DNA of 64,000 bases. Source: Thiomonas delicata. GTDB lineage: Bacteria > Pseudomonadota > Gammaproteobacteria > Burkholderiales > Burkholderiaceae_C. The translations under genes were made by a program, and so were the position numbers. Each line of letters starts with the position of its first letter. Within the stretch, counting starts at the first letter, position 1. Below are positions 48,085-58,625 of the stretch, in pieces. The stretch spans positions 730,425-794,424 of the forward strand of contig NZ_LT592171.1 in NCBI RefSeq assembly GCF_900088825.1, in the 5' to 3' direction. Under the pieces are notes generated by a model. It worked only from the letters and a program-made list of their open reading frames with translations, had not been told where the DNA came from and made no database searches.

Positions 48085-48176
48085 CTTTCGGTGCGGTCGG
48101 CGCGACGTGCCGAGATGGTGCGGATGATCTCAATGGGGTGGCCGTTCTCATCGGCCTTGCGCACGGTGTGCGTCAC
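48085..48176 (-). pseudogene. BrnT-like toxin C-terminal remnant
   Basis: The frame MTHTVRKADENGHPIEIIRT continues ISARRADRTER, the characteristic C-terminal segment of BrnT ribonuclease toxins, directly ahead of the antitoxin remnant, as in brnT-brnA operons. The N-terminal two thirds are missing. Confidence 0.5.
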
Positions 48177-48207
48177 GCTATATCGTCATGTTGTCACTTT
48201 CGAGCAC

Positions 48208-48448
48208 TCAAGCCGGGGACTGGCGGCGTGCGTGGGTGACGGCGAGCATGTCGATGCTGGTGGCCGTCACGCGGTAGAACACGATGTAGGTCGGGTGGAC
48301 GACCATCTCCCGCGGCTGTGCAAACCAGTCGATGATCTTGTACAGGGGGATGCTCGGGTAGCGCCTCGGTGAGCTGGGTGATGCGCTCCAGCGGCCTTCC
48401 GGCAACAATCAGGGCGCACTCGCCGATGTCATCGATGACCTGGTGCAA
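48208..48448 (-). pseudogene. ParE/RelE-like toxin, frameshifted
   Basis: The first frame (48448 to about 48350) reads HQVIDDIGECALIVAGRPLERITQLTEALPEHP. A second frame carries on with LYKIIDWFAQPREMVVHPTYIVFYRV and TSIDMLAVTHARRQSP to the stop at 48208. The C-terminal Y-I-V-F-Y-R-V and L-A-V-x-H-A-R-R features are typical of ParE/RelE toxins. One frameshift lies near 48350. No intact antitoxin is next to it. Confidence 0.5.
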
Positions 48449-48509
48449 GTTACAACGCCTCTTGCTCGGTAGAGTCGAACTCGGACACGGACACGATGAT
48501 CAGACCAAC

Positions 48510-49052
48510 CTACGCCATCGCAGAGACTGAAGGCTCAGCCCCTGGCCCCGGCTTCCAGTCCATGTCGCGCGCGTTGATCGGCTCGGCGCACTGATCACAC
48601 ACCAAAACCGGCTGTGACACCTTGCCGCAGGGCCTGTGCATCAACACCAACGGCGGCCCCTTGTCCTCGTCCAGCCAGCGGTCACCCCAGCGCATGAGCA
48701 GCACGATAGCTGGGTACAAGTCGACCCCCTTTTCCGTCAGCCCGTATTCGAAGCGCGGAGGACGCTCCAGATATTGATGCCTCTGTAGCAGGCCGTTGGC
48801 GACCAGCTTTTTGAGACGGTCGGTCAGGATGTTGGGCGCGGCCGCCAGGGTGGTCTGGAATTGATCGAAGCGGCGCACGCCAAAAAACGCTTCCCGCAGG
48901 ATCAGGAAGGTCCAGGCGTCGCCAACCTGCGACAGCACGCGCTCGATCGAATCCACCCGCGGGCGTCGCTGCGCGACCGGGACCTCGGGGCGTGATCCGG
49001 TTGATTTCTTTTTATTAACTTGCATTTTGATAGCGTCTGTGTAACTATTCAT
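48510..49052 (-). CDS. HxlR-family transcriptional regulator
   Basis: Winged-helix regulator of about 180 residues. The HxlR core is IERVLSQVGDAWTFLILREAFFGVRRFDQFQ, LAAAPNILTDRLKKLVANGLLQ and FEYGLTEKGVDLYPAIVLLMRWGDRW. A C-terminal extension has four cysteines (RPCGK, LVCDQCAE) that could bind zinc. The ligand is unknown. It is divergent from an enoyl-CoA hydratase gene that it may control. Starts at 49052 or 49025 are both possible; neither has a clear ribosome binding site. Confidence 0.82.
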   Translation of the reverse strand: MNSYTDAIKMQVNKKKSTGSRPEVPVAQRRPRVDSIERVLSQVGDAWTFLILREAFFGVRRFDQFQTTLAAAPNILTDRLKKLVANGLLQRHQYLERPPRFEYGLTEKGVDLYPAIVLLMRWGDRWLDEDKGPPLVLMHRPCGKVSQPVLVCDQCAEPINARDMDWKPGPGAEPSVSAMA

Positions 49053-49125
49053 TCGATTGTGACTGGTTGTGCGCCCAGGTGCAAGCCCGTCGCTGCAACA
49101 CATCCCGAACTCAAGGAGCAAGCGG

Positions 49126-49986
49126 ATGAGCAACGATCTGATCATTGAACAAAGCGGTGACGCCATGCTGCTGACGCTGAACCGTCCGCAGCGGCGCAAT
49201 GCGCTGTCCATGTCCTTGTCCGCCGAACTGGTCGGCGCCTTCGAAAAGGCGCGCGACGCCACCGACATCAACTATCTGATCATCAAAGGCGCGGGGGAGC
49301 ACTTCTGCGCCGGCGACGACATCACCGAAATGCCCAAGTGGGGCAATGCCAACGACGTCATGCGCCGCGTGCGCTACTACCAGCACATGGCGAATACGCT
49401 GGAGGAGTTGGACAAGATCACCATCGCAGCGGTCGACGGCATGGCCGTCGGCGGCGGCTTGGAGATCACCATGGCCTGCGATTTCGTCATTGCCACTGAG
49501 CGGGCTCTCTGGGGCATGCCGGAAGTGGATGTGGGCATTACCCCGGGCTGGGGCGGCACCACGCGCATGGCGCGCCTGATCGGTCGGCGCATGAGCAAGG
49601 AGATCAACCTGATCGGCGCCTTGCACGGTGCGCGCCGCGCCGTGGACCTCACCCTGTGGAACCGGGTCGTGCCGATCGGTGCACTCGATGCGGAAGTGAA
49701 CCATTTGTTGGAGGTATTCCGGGTGAAGAATCACCAGGCCGTGAGACAACTGAAATTCATCATCAATCGGGGAGTGGAGTGCGATTTGTACACCGCGCAG
49801 GGCTTCGAGGCGTTGTCGGGCGCGCTCTCCGGCGCGGTCAACGGCGCCTGGCAGGTGCCGGATGCGGATCAGGGCAGCGGCGTCGTCGATTTCGCCAGCA
49901 AGAAGGGCAAGTGGGATCAACGGCGGCCGCTGGCGCGCAATTTCTGGGTCGACTGCCCATCAATGCAAACACACCCACGGGAATAA
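49126..49986 (+). CDS. Enoyl-CoA hydratase/isomerase family protein
   Basis: Crotonase-fold enzyme of 286 residues. LNRPQRRNALSMSLSAEL, the oxyanion-hole segment FCAGDDITEM and the second one GMAVGGGLEITMACDFVIA are present, as is the catalytic-region segment GMPEVDVGITPGWGGTTRMARLIG. The C terminus is longer than usual (FASKKGKWDQRRPL onward). The CoA substrate is not evident. AAGGAG lies 7 nt ahead of the ATG. It is followed after 2 nt by a dehydrogenase gene, so the two probably act in one acyl-CoA or aromatic degradation pathway. Confidence 0.88.
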   Translation: MSNDLIIEQSGDAMLLTLNRPQRRNALSMSLSAELVGAFEKARDATDINYLIIKGAGEHFCAGDDITEMPKWGNANDVMRRVRYYQHMANTLEELDKITIAAVDGMAVGGGLEITMACDFVIATERALWGMPEVDVGITPGWGGTTRMARLIGRRMSKEINLIGALHGARRAVDLTLWNRVVPIGALDAEVNHLLEVFRVKNHQAVRQLKFIINRGVECDLYTAQGFEALSGALSGAVNGAWQVPDADQGSGVVDFASKKGKWDQRRPLARNFWVDCPSMQTHPRE

Positions 49987-49988
49987 CA

Positions 49989-50924
49989 ATGAGCCATTGG
50001 ACAACGGCCGACATGCCGGATCTGAAGAACAAGCTGGCGGTCGTCACCGGCGCCAACAGCGGCTTGGGGTTTCACACGGCGCTCGAACTGGCGCGCAACG
50101 GGGCGCAGGTGGTGCTGGCTTGCCGGGGACGCGAGAAAGCCGAGTCTGCAATGAACGCGATCAAGGTTGCAGTGCCCGGTGCGCAGCTCGAGTTCATGGC
50201 GCTCGACCTCGCCGATCTCGATTCCATCGCTGCATTTGCGAAGGCTTTCAAAGCCAGGCATCAGAAGCTGGATATCCTGCACAACAATGCCGGCGTGATG
50301 GCGCTGCCGCTGGTGCGGACCAAGCAAGGCTTCGAGATGCAGATCGGCACCAATCATCTTGGCCATTTCGCTCTTGCCGGCCTGCTGCTGGATGTATTGC
50401 TGGTGGCATCCGCCGCCCGCGTGGTCAGCACAGCGAGCCTTGCGCACAACTGGACGCGCAGCATGGACTTCGGTGACCTGAACTGGGAGCGCAAGCGCTA
50501 CAAGAAGTGGGACGCCTATGGCAAGAGCAAGCTGGCGAACCTGCTGTTCACCTACGAGCTGCAGCGGCGCCTGAGCAAGGCGGGAGCCCGGGCGATCAGC
50601 GTTGCCGCGCATCCGGGTTACGCCGCCACCAATCTGCAAACCGCCGGGCCCACGATGGAGAAGTCCGCCTTGGGTCGGATGTTCATGCGGATGGGCAACG
50701 CGCTGCTGGCGCAATCCGCCGAAATGGGTGCGTTGCCCCAGCTCTACGCAGCCAGCATGCCGGATGTGCGCGGCGGCGATTACTACGGTCCGGACCGCAT
50801 GGGCGGGAATCGGGGCTACCCCAAGAAGGTGGGCTCCAACCAAGCCTCGCGCGATGAAGACTCCGCGCGCCGCCTATGGGCGCTGTCCGAAAAGCTGACC
50901 GGCGTGCGCTATCTGAGCGAGTGA
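49989..50924 (+). CDS. Short-chain dehydrogenase/reductase
   Basis: NAD(P)-dependent oxidoreductase of 311 residues with a Rossmann fold. The cofactor loop TGANSGLG is at about residues 20-27, NNAGV follows near 100, and the catalytic YGKSK is near 177-181. The length and the ending (DEDSARRLWALSEKLTGVRY) match the retinol-dehydrogenase-like subgroup annotated as SDR oxidoreductases. The substrate is unknown. It starts 2 nt after the enoyl-CoA hydratase stop and is followed by a hairpin terminator at about 51047. Confidence 0.88.
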   Translation: MSHWTTADMPDLKNKLAVVTGANSGLGFHTALELARNGAQVVLACRGREKAESAMNAIKVAVPGAQLEFMALDLADLDSIAAFAKAFKARHQKLDILHNNAGVMALPLVRTKQGFEMQIGTNHLGHFALAGLLLDVLLVASAARVVSTASLAHNWTRSMDFGDLNWERKRYKKWDAYGKSKLANLLFTYELQRRLSKAGARAISVAAHPGYAATNLQTAGPTMEKSALGRMFMRMGNALLAQSAEMGALPQLYAASMPDVRGGDYYGPDRMGGNRGYPKKVGSNQASRDEDSARRLWALSEKLTGVRYLSE

Positions 50925-51046
50925 TCCTTCAACTTGGGAACTGGTGTCGTCGCCTGCGGTAGATTGGATTGGTCTGCCCCGAGCGGGCAGTCGTCAGCGA
51001 GCGGTCGGGGGCGTGTGTCGCTCGGTCCGCATTGGCGCCAGTGAAC

Positions 51047-51072
51047 CGCCTCGGGTTTCCGGAGGCGTTTTT
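51047..51072 (+). terminator. Rho-independent terminator
   Basis: The stem CGCCTC/GAGGCG with a 9-nt loop is followed directly by five T. It lies about 120 nt downstream of the dehydrogenase gene and would end that transcript. Confidence 0.65.
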
Positions 51073-51403
51073 GCTTGAGTCAAGCTGCAACAGCTTGCTC
51101 AGCAAGTTGACGATCGTAGTTGTCGGCGATGTCTCATCTGAGTTGTTCGCGCCGACGTCAGGTTGACCAAGGGGCCGAAATTGCGGTGACCAGGGAAGAA
51201 TTGCGGGTGTTTCCTGTCGAGTGAGGACATGTACCCAAGGCGCATGGATCAACGATGCGTCGGCACACTGGTCAAATCCGAACGGTATACACATCCGCTT
51301 CAGTTCCGGGGAAACCACGACTCGCTCGATAAGCAGCTACTACCAGCTCAGGCGTGTACAGCGAACAATGGTGGAACCACATGCTCCAATGGAGACAATC
51401 ACG
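51073..51403. other. Intergenic stretch upstream of the DJ-1/PfpI gene
   Basis: About 330 bases between the terminator and the DJ-1/PfpI start. Open frames here have no recognisable family. The leader just before 51404 contains GGAGACAATCACG, the ribosome binding site. No repeat or clear promoter was recognised. Confidence 0.35.
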
Positions 51404-51979
51404 ATGAGCAAGATCCTGATGCTGTGCGGCGACTTCGGCGAAGACTACGAGGTGATGGTTCCTTTCCAGGCTCTGCAGGCTGTAGGCCACACCGTTCACG
51501 CCATCGCGCCCGACAAGAAAAGCGGCGATCACGTGATGACGGCGATCCACGACTTCGAGGGCCAGCAGACCTACAGCGAGAAGCCTGGCCACCGCTTCAC
51601 CCTCAACGCCAGCTTTGGGGACATCGACCCCACCAAGTACGACGCACTGGTGGTGCTCGGCGGTCGTGCGCCCGAGTACCTGCGCATGAACACGCGCGTG
51701 GTCGAGATCGCGCGGCACTTTCTGACCAACAACAAGCCCGTCGCCTCCATCTGCCATGGCGCCCAACTGCTGGCCGCCACCGGCTTGATCAAGGGCCGCA
51801 AGCTCAGCGCCTACCCCGCCTGCCAGATCGAGGTCGAGTTGGCCGGTGCGGAGTACGTGGGCATCGCCATCGACGCGGCCGTGACGGACGGCAACCTGGT
51901 CATGGCGCCTGCCTGGCCAGCGCACCCGGCGTGGATCGGCCAGTTCCTGGCCGTGCTCGGCACGCGCATCAGCCTGTAG
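51404..51979 (+). CDS. DJ-1/PfpI family protein
   Basis: Cytosolic protein of 191 residues of the DJ-1/PfpI/YhbO superfamily. The features are [43 protein letters not shown] and the nucleophile elbow SICHGAQLL, with the catalytic cysteine and following histidine. Members act as deglycases, chaperones or amidotransferase-like enzymes under stress; the sequence does not decide which. Start at 51404 with GGAG upstream. A longer frame from 51221 adds unconserved residues. Confidence 0.88.
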   Translation: MSKILMLCGDFGEDYEVMVPFQALQAVGHTVHAIAPDKKSGDHVMTAIHDFEGQQTYSEKPGHRFTLNASFGDIDPTKYDALVVLGGRAPEYLRMNTRVVEIARHFLTNNKPVASICHGAQLLAATGLIKGRKLSAYPACQIEVELAGAEYVGIAIDAAVTDGNLVMAPAWPAHPAWIGQFLAVLGTRISL

Positions 51980-52011
51980 CATTCCAACCCACGGCCTCCT
52001 GGAGCCCAGCC

Positions 52012-52105
52012 ATGTGCAAGATCTTCATCAGTGCCGACCCCACCAGCTATGAAAGCCGTACGCGATCCGTGCGCTTGCATGGGGTGGTCACCAGCATCAG
52101 GCTAG
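52012..52105 (+). pseudogene. Ribbon-helix-helix protein truncated by an IS
   Basis: The frame reads MCKIFISADPTSYESRTRSV and continues RLHGVVTSIRL, the N-terminal part of the RHH_4 type of ribbon-helix-helix proteins, in which IRLE would follow. At the CTAG (52102-52105) the IS5-family copy begins and the gene is cut after about 31 codons. The remainder is not found on the other side of the IS or next to the other IS copy. Confidence 0.7.
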
Positions 52106-52936
52106 GTCGTGTCGTCACGAGATGCGCAGCCAGAGGACGATGCATCGAATTTGCACGGCGGCAACGAATGAGGCGACGTTTTTCGCGTAGCGCGTGGCGA
52201 TGCCCCTCCATCGCTTGAGATGTAGGAAGGCGTTCTCGACCAGATGGCGCAGTTTGTAGAGCGCCTTGTCATATGCCCTGGGTTGCTTGCGGTTCTTGCG
52301 CGGCGGAATCACGGCTTGCGCACCTTGCTCTTGGGCTTTCGCCACGATGGCATCGCTGTCGTAGCCTTTATCGGCAAGTAGACACTGCATCCTGAATCCA
52401 TCCATCAACCGCTCAGCCTCTGCGCAATCCGCTCGGGTACCTTCTGTAATAACCGCTCTGAGCGGCAGACCATGCGCATCCACGGCCAGATGTATCTTGG
52501 TGTTGAGCCCCCTTTTGTACGGCTCATGGCCTGATTGCCACCCCGCGCTCCTGCGGCGTGCGGATGGACTTTGCAATGGCTGGCATCCATCATGAGCCAT
52601 TCGAAATCAGGCTCCTCAATGAACTGCTCGAGCAGCGACTCCCAAATGCCCTGGTCACGCCAGCGACAAAAACGCCGATGGGTGTTTTTCCACCCACCAT
52701 ACGAGGCCGGCAGGTCTCGCCACGGCGCGCCCGTGCGAAGAATCCAGAACACGGCATTGATGAATTGGCGGTTGTCCTGCGCAACCCCACCCCAAACCCC
52801 CGCTCGCCCCGGCAGATGGGGCTCGAGCAATTCCCAGTGCCTGTCTGATAGGTCGTGTCGATGAAGCGTCTCTGGCATCTCAATAGCGCGGTTGTTGCGA
52901 ACAACGCCATCATGCCATATCTCGTGACGATACTAT
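52106..52936. mobile_element. IS5-family (IS427-type) insertion sequence, right copy
   Basis: An 831-bp element, inverted relative to and nearly identical with the copy at 24329-25159, flanked by CTAG on both sides (52102-52105 and 52937-52940). Terminal repeats are GTCGTGTCGTCACGAGAT (left) and ATAGTATCGTCACGAGAT read inward from the right. Only a few substitutions separate the copies, for instance in the last 10 codons of the second transposase frame. Confidence 0.87.
52115..52878 (-). CDS. IS5-family transposase, two frames joined by frameshifting
   Basis: Same arrangement as the left copy: the N-terminal frame (52405-52878) and the catalytic frame (52115-52600) overlap and need one frameshift. 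Conserved pieces are DRHWELLEPHLPGRAG, WILRTGAPWRDLP, LADKGYDSDAI and HLVENAFLHLKRWRGIATRYAK. The C-terminal end reads RCIVLWLRIS instead of RCLALWLHIS. It may still be active, since the rest equals the left copy. Confidence 0.8.
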
Positions 52937-53059
52937 CTAGGGTGGCACGCCTTGACCAAATTGTCGCAACGGGATGACGTCGGCCGAAAAGTTTCCGTCA
53001 CATCGGTGATGAAAATGAAGGCAGTCATCCCGAAGATGAACAGCACGCCAAAAAATCCC

Positions 53060-53091
53060 TTGACTCTGGACCTCACTCCAAGGTCTAGAGT
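53060..53091 (+). promoter_or_regulatory. MerR-type promoter/operator
   Basis: TTGACT (53060-53065) and TAGAGT (53086-53091) are separated by 20 nt. The spacer has the dyad CTGGACCT/AGGTCTAG. This is the stretched promoter geometry of MerR-family activators. It precedes the small thiol protein at 53177 and the MerR-type regulator at 53523. Confidence 0.72.
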
Positions 53092-53176
53092 GCATCCATC
53101 GCGATACGGCAGGTCTTTGTTCACCCGGGGATCATGCCAAGACAGATGGGTGTGTTTCAAAAGAAGGAGTTCTGTG

Positions 53177-53443
53177 ATGGCAACACAACGTCAGGTGGAG
53201 GTCTTCAGCGCCGGTTGCGCCGTGTGCGAAGACGTGGTGGCTTTGGTCAAGCGCGTTGCCTGCGCGTCTTGCGGCGTCGTCGTGCATGACATGCACGACA
53301 TCAAGGCTGCGGCGCGTGCCAAGGCGCTGGGCGTGCGTTCGGTTCCCGCGGTCGCCATCGACGGCCAACTCGCCGGCTGCTGCGCCGGGCGCGGTGTCGA
53401 CGAAGCCGCGTTGCGCGTGGCCGGTCTCGGTCAGGCGCGCTAG
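53177..53443 (+). CDS. Small thioredoxin/glutaredoxin-like protein with two CxxC motifs
   Basis: Cytosolic protein of 88 residues with a thioredoxin-like fold. CAVC is at residues 14-17, a second CASC at 29-32 and a CC pair at 68-69. The segment VRSVPAVAIDGQLAG contains the cis-proline typical of glutaredoxins. Six or more cysteines in so short a protein suggest metal or thiol transfer. AAGGAG lies 8 nt before the ATG. It is the first gene behind the MerR-type promoter and is followed by the regulator. Confidence 0.75.
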   Translation: MATQRQVEVFSAGCAVCEDVVALVKRVACASCGVVVHDMHDIKAAARAKALGVRSVPAVAIDGQLAGCCAGRGVDEAALRVAGLGQAR

Positions 53444-53522
53444 GATTTTGTTTTGCATCGCCTGGTTCTGGGATGATGCCGGGGCCAGGCATGTCCTCCT
53501 CCTGAACGGCAGAAAACGATCC

Positions 53523-53948
53523 ATGCTGACCATTGGCAAACTCGCGGAACTGGCGCAGACCACGCCCGACGCCCTGCGCTTCTACGAGCGCGAGGGTCTG
53601 ATCGCCCCCACGTCCAAGTCCGAAGGGGGCTACAGACTCTATGACGCCGATGCTGCGCGTCGCATCCGGTTCATCAAACAGGCCCAGCATTGCGGTTTCA
53701 CCCTGGCGGAGATCCACGCGTTGCTCGATATGCGCGCCACGGACGCCGCCTGTTGCGGCGATATGCGCAAGCGGGCGATCGAGAAAAAGCTGCAGCTCGA
53801 AAGCCGCATCAAGGCGCTCAGGGCCATGTCCAACGCGCTGGATCGTCTGATCGCCGACTGCAACCAGGAACGCTACCCCCTGGATGCCTGCCCGATTCTG
53901 GCCGCGCTCGAAGGCGCTGAACTGACTGCGTCCAAGGGAGCACACTGA
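53523..53948 (+). CDS. MerR-family heavy-metal regulator
   Basis: Metal-responsive activator of 141 residues: MLTIGKLAELAQTTPDALRFYEREGLIAP is the winged-helix start. Candidate ligands are the vicinal C77-C78 pair of AACCGDM, plus C112 and C122 near the C terminus (DCNQERYPLDAC). This is closer to ZntR-type sensors than to Hg-MerR. It lies on the same strand as its likely promoter and overlaps the next gene by 1 nt (TGATG), so the regulator is itself part of the operon it controls. Confidence 0.88.
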   Translation: MLTIGKLAELAQTTPDALRFYEREGLIAPTSKSEGGYRLYDADAARRIRFIKQAQHCGFTLAEIHALLDMRATDAACCGDMRKRAIEKKLQLESRIKALRAMSNALDRLIADCNQERYPLDACPILAALEGAELTASKGAH

Positions 53949-54208
53949 TGCACGTCGAACTGTTCTACTCCCCCGGCTGCACCCAGTGTGATGGAGCCCG
54001 CACCCAACTCAAGGCGGCCGCCCTGCAGCGCTTCCCGCAAGTTCAGTGGCGCGAATGCAATGTGCTGGAGGCACTCGACCGTGCCGTTGAACTGGGCGTC
54101 CTGAGCTTGCCGGCGCTGGCCGTCAACGGGGATTTGCTCTTCCCCAAACTGCCGACGCCGCAGCAGCTCTGTGCGGCCCTGGAACCGCTTGCGCGGGACG
54201 AGCGCTGA
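53948..54208 (+). CDS. Small thioredoxin-like CxxC protein
   Basis: An 86-residue protein opening MHVELFYSPGCTQCDGA, with the CTQC active site at 11-14 and a cis-proline segment GVLSLPALAVNGDLLF. It resembles the small thioredoxin/glutaredoxin-like proteins that accompany CcdA-like membrane proteins. No signal peptide, so cytosolic. It starts by a 1-nt overlap with the regulator and ends 3 nt before the CcdA-like gene, implying a joint function as electron donor or acceptor. Confidence 0.8.
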   Translation: MHVELFYSPGCTQCDGARTQLKAAALQRFPQVQWRECNVLEALDRAVELGVLSLPALAVNGDLLFPKLPTPQQLCAALEPLARDER

Positions 54209-54211
54209 CCG

Positions 54212-54907
54212 ATGGACCCATCCCTGTTTCGCACCACCCTGGAACATGCTGGCCCGGCTGCTCTGGGCGTCAGCTTCGTGGCCGGGCTGGCCTTCAGCAT
54301 CAATCCCGTGGCGCTGGCCGCCATTCCTGTCTCGATGGCCTATGTCACCAAGGCCAGGCAGGCCCGCCAGGCTTGGTCCTTCGGCGCCATGTTCATCCTG
54401 GGCATGCTGCTCATCCACGGGCTCTTGGGTTTGATCGCCAGCTTGGGCGGCGCCTGGGTCGAGCATCTGCTGGGGCGCCAATGGGGATTGTTCCTCGGGC
54501 CGCTGCTGATTCTGATGGGCCTGCTATGGCCGGGCTGGATCCGCCTGCCCCTGCCGGCCTTGGCCTTGCGTGCGCGCCGCCCCAAAGGGCTATGGGGCGC
54601 GTTTGCCCTGGGCATCCCGTTCTCGGTTGCGGTGTGTCCGTTTTGCACTCCCGCGCTGGCTGTGCTGATCGGCGTCGCTGCCGCATCGGGATCACCATGG
54701 TTGGGGGTGGGTCTGCTGCTGGCCTTCGCCTTCGGCCGGGCGATTCCGGTGGCCGTGGGTGCGTGGTCGTTGGGGTGGCTCCAGAACCTCCGGCGCTTGG
54801 ACGCCTACCGACGCCTGTTTGAGGCTGCTGGCGGCATCACGCTGATTCTGTTCGGGGTCTATCTGCTCAACGGTTACTACGCCTGGGTGCCGGCTTTGGC
54901 CATCTGA
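54212..54907 (+). CDS. CcdA/DsbD-like membrane thiol transporter
   Basis: Inner-membrane protein of 231 residues with about six hydrophobic segments. In the first repeat NPVALAAIPVSM occupies the place of the NPC-type motif but lacks the cysteine; the second repeat has VCPFCTPAL with a CxxC. The family moves reducing equivalents across the membrane. Loss of the first cysteine and presence of a CPFC pair is atypical, so transport of a metal ion instead is conceivable. It is the last gene of the MerR-controlled four-gene module. Confidence 0.78.
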   Translation: MDPSLFRTTLEHAGPAALGVSFVAGLAFSINPVALAAIPVSMAYVTKARQARQAWSFGAMFILGMLLIHGLLGLIASLGGAWVEHLLGRQWGLFLGPLLILMGLLWPGWIRLPLPALALRARRPKGLWGAFALGIPFSVAVCPFCTPALAVLIGVAAASGSPWLGVGLLLAFAFGRAIPVAVGAWSLGWLQNLRRLDAYRRLFEAAGGITLILFGVYLLNGYYAWVPALAI

Positions 54908-55114
54908 AAGCAACGATGCGGTACAACGGCAGGTATGCATTCGCGGCAAGCTTGTGTCGGCCGATGGGTGCTCAGCGACCACCGAGATCCGATCATCCAA
55001 CGGGCAGCGTCCCGACCCGAAACGGTCACTGCGCTCGTTCCGCATGACTGCGGTTTCGCGACACCAGATCGCAGTTTGCGTCAAACTTGCGCACTGCGCC
55101 TTGAGGGATAAACC

Positions 55115-55534
55115 ATGGACCATGATTCGGATGACTTCACCATCGGCACCGTCGCCCGGGCGGCAGGGGTCAATGTCGAAACCATCCGGTTCTACCAGCG
55201 CAAGGGCTTGCTGTGCGAGCCCGAGCGACCGCAGGGCAGCTTCCGCCGCTACGGACCCGATGACGTCGCCCGTCTGCAATTCATCAAATCCGCCCAGCGC
55301 CTGGGCTTCAGCCTCGACGAGATCGCCGGCTTGCTGCAACTCGACGACGGCATGCACTGCGACCAAGCGCGCGAACTGGGCGAACGCAAGCTCATGGATG
55401 TTCGCGTCAAGATAGCCGGTCTGCACCGCATCGAAGCGGCTCTGGCCAGGATGGTGCGCGACTGCGGCTCCAGCCTCGGATCCACGTCTTGCCCCTTGAT
55501 CGAAGCACTGCATGCCCGTGTTCGCGACACTTGA
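55115..55534 (+). CDS. merR: Mercuric resistance regulator MerR
   Basis: Hg(II)-responsive regulator of 139 residues. The winged helix is [26 protein letters not shown]. The three mercury ligands occupy exactly the classical positions C82, C117 and C126. Unlike in Tn501/Tn21, merR is not divergent but lies upstream of merT on the same strand, with the mer promoter in the 141-nt gap. It would thus bind downstream of its own gene. The start at 55115 is followed by acidic residues, MDHDSDD. Confidence 0.93.
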   Translation: MDHDSDDFTIGTVARAAGVNVETIRFYQRKGLLCEPERPQGSFRRYGPDDVARLQFIKSAQRLGFSLDEIAGLLQLDDGMHCDQARELGERKLMDVRVKIAGLHRIEAALARMVRDCGSSLGSTSCPLIEALHARVRDT

Positions 55535-55613
55535 GCACGGCGATCTCACGCGTCCTTGATGCGTCGGGGCGGGGCAAGGCCACAAGACCTTGTCAACCAT
55601 GGCGCAGCGCCGC

Positions 55614-55644
55614 TTGACTCCGGACTTTGGTACGGCCCTACAGT
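55614..55644 (+). promoter_or_regulatory. mer promoter/operator
   Basis: TTGACT (55614-55619) and TACAGT (55639-55644) are separated by 19 nt. The spacer contains the dyad CCGGACTTTGGTACGG, a variant of the classical mer operator. It lies 32 nt upstream of merT. Confidence 0.78.
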
Positions 55645-55675
55645 GCCACCATCGTCAACCGAACGGAGTTCGTGC

Positions 55676-56032
55676 ATGCCTCAACCGACCCGACCCCATG
55701 GGCGTGGCGCCCTGTTCGCCAGCGGGCTCGCGGCCATCCTGGCCTCGACCTGTTGCCTGGGGCCTCTGATTCTTCTGTCGCTGGGCATCAGCGGCGCGTG
55801 GATCAGCAATCTGACCCTGCTCGAGCCCTACAGGCCGATCTTCATCGGCGCCGCTCTGGTCGCCTTGTTCTTCGCCTACCGCCGCCTGTTCCGGGCGCCT
55901 GCGGCATGCAAGCCCGGCGAGGTCTGCGCCATTCCCCAGGTCAACGCCACCTACAAGTTGCTGTTCTGGGTCGTGGCGGCGCTCGTCGTCGTCGCCCTGG
56001 CTTTCCCCCTCGTCGCTCCCCTGTTCTATTGA
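55676..56032 (+). CDS. merT: Mercuric transport protein MerT
   Basis: Inner-membrane Hg(II) importer of 118 residues with three hydrophobic segments. The mercury-binding vicinal pair is STCCLGPLI in the first helix. The second pair is in the cytosolic loop ACKPGEVC. The order of helices and both cysteine pairs agree with MerT. It starts 32 nt after the mer -10 box and is followed after 11 nt by merP. Confidence 0.94.
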   Translation: MPQPTRPHGRGALFASGLAAILASTCCLGPLILLSLGISGAWISNLTLLEPYRPIFIGAALVALFFAYRRLFRAPAACKPGEVCAIPQVNATYKLLFWVVAALVVVALAFPLVAPLFY

Positions 56033-56043
56033 AAGGAACCCTC

Positions 56044-56322
56044 ATGAACAAGCTCCTGACTGCCATCGCACTCATTTCCGCTTGCACTGCCCCTGCCTGG
56101 GCTGGTGTGCAGACCGTCACCCTCGCCGTGCCCGGCATGACCTGCCCGGTGTGTCCGATCACCGTCAACAACGCTTTGCACACCGTACCTGGCGTCGAAA
56201 AGGTGGACATCAATTTTGGGAAAAAAATAGCCCAAGTCACCTTCGACGATGCCAAGACCAACGTCAAAGCCCTGATCAAGGCCACCACCGACGCCGGCTA
56301 CCCCTCGGTGGTCTCCCAGTAA
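56044..56322 (+). CDS. merP: Periplasmic mercuric-binding protein MerP
   Basis: Periplasmic Hg(II) scavenger of 92 residues, passing the ion to MerT. The signal peptide (KLLTAIALISACTAPAWA) is followed by an HMA domain with GMTCPVCPITV, giving the CxxC pair, and the typical KVDINFGKKIAQVTFDD beta strand. GAAAGGA precedes the ATG. Confidence 0.95.
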   Translation: MNKLLTAIALISACTAPAWAGVQTVTLAVPGMTCPVCPITVNNALHTVPGVEKVDINFGKKIAQVTFDDAKTNVKALIKATTDAGYPSVVSQ

Positions 56323-56425
56323 GTCGATGACGCGACAGTTTGACTGTCGCTCCGGCCATGCCGCCGAGGCGGCACGTACCGTCCTTCACCCCCTCGAAAC
56401 AACGTTGTGCATTGGAGACGCCGTC

Positions 56426-58556
<2,131 letters not shown>

Positions 58557-58625
58557 CGTGATCACGGCGCCATCACCCCAAGCGGCGGTAGCACGCGGAT
58601 ACATGGCGGCCTCAAATCTGAAGTG

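Noticed and set aside
50969-51166. Small ORF after the dehydrogenase gene
   Set aside because: It spans a convincing rho-independent hairpin and has no family or ribosome binding site.
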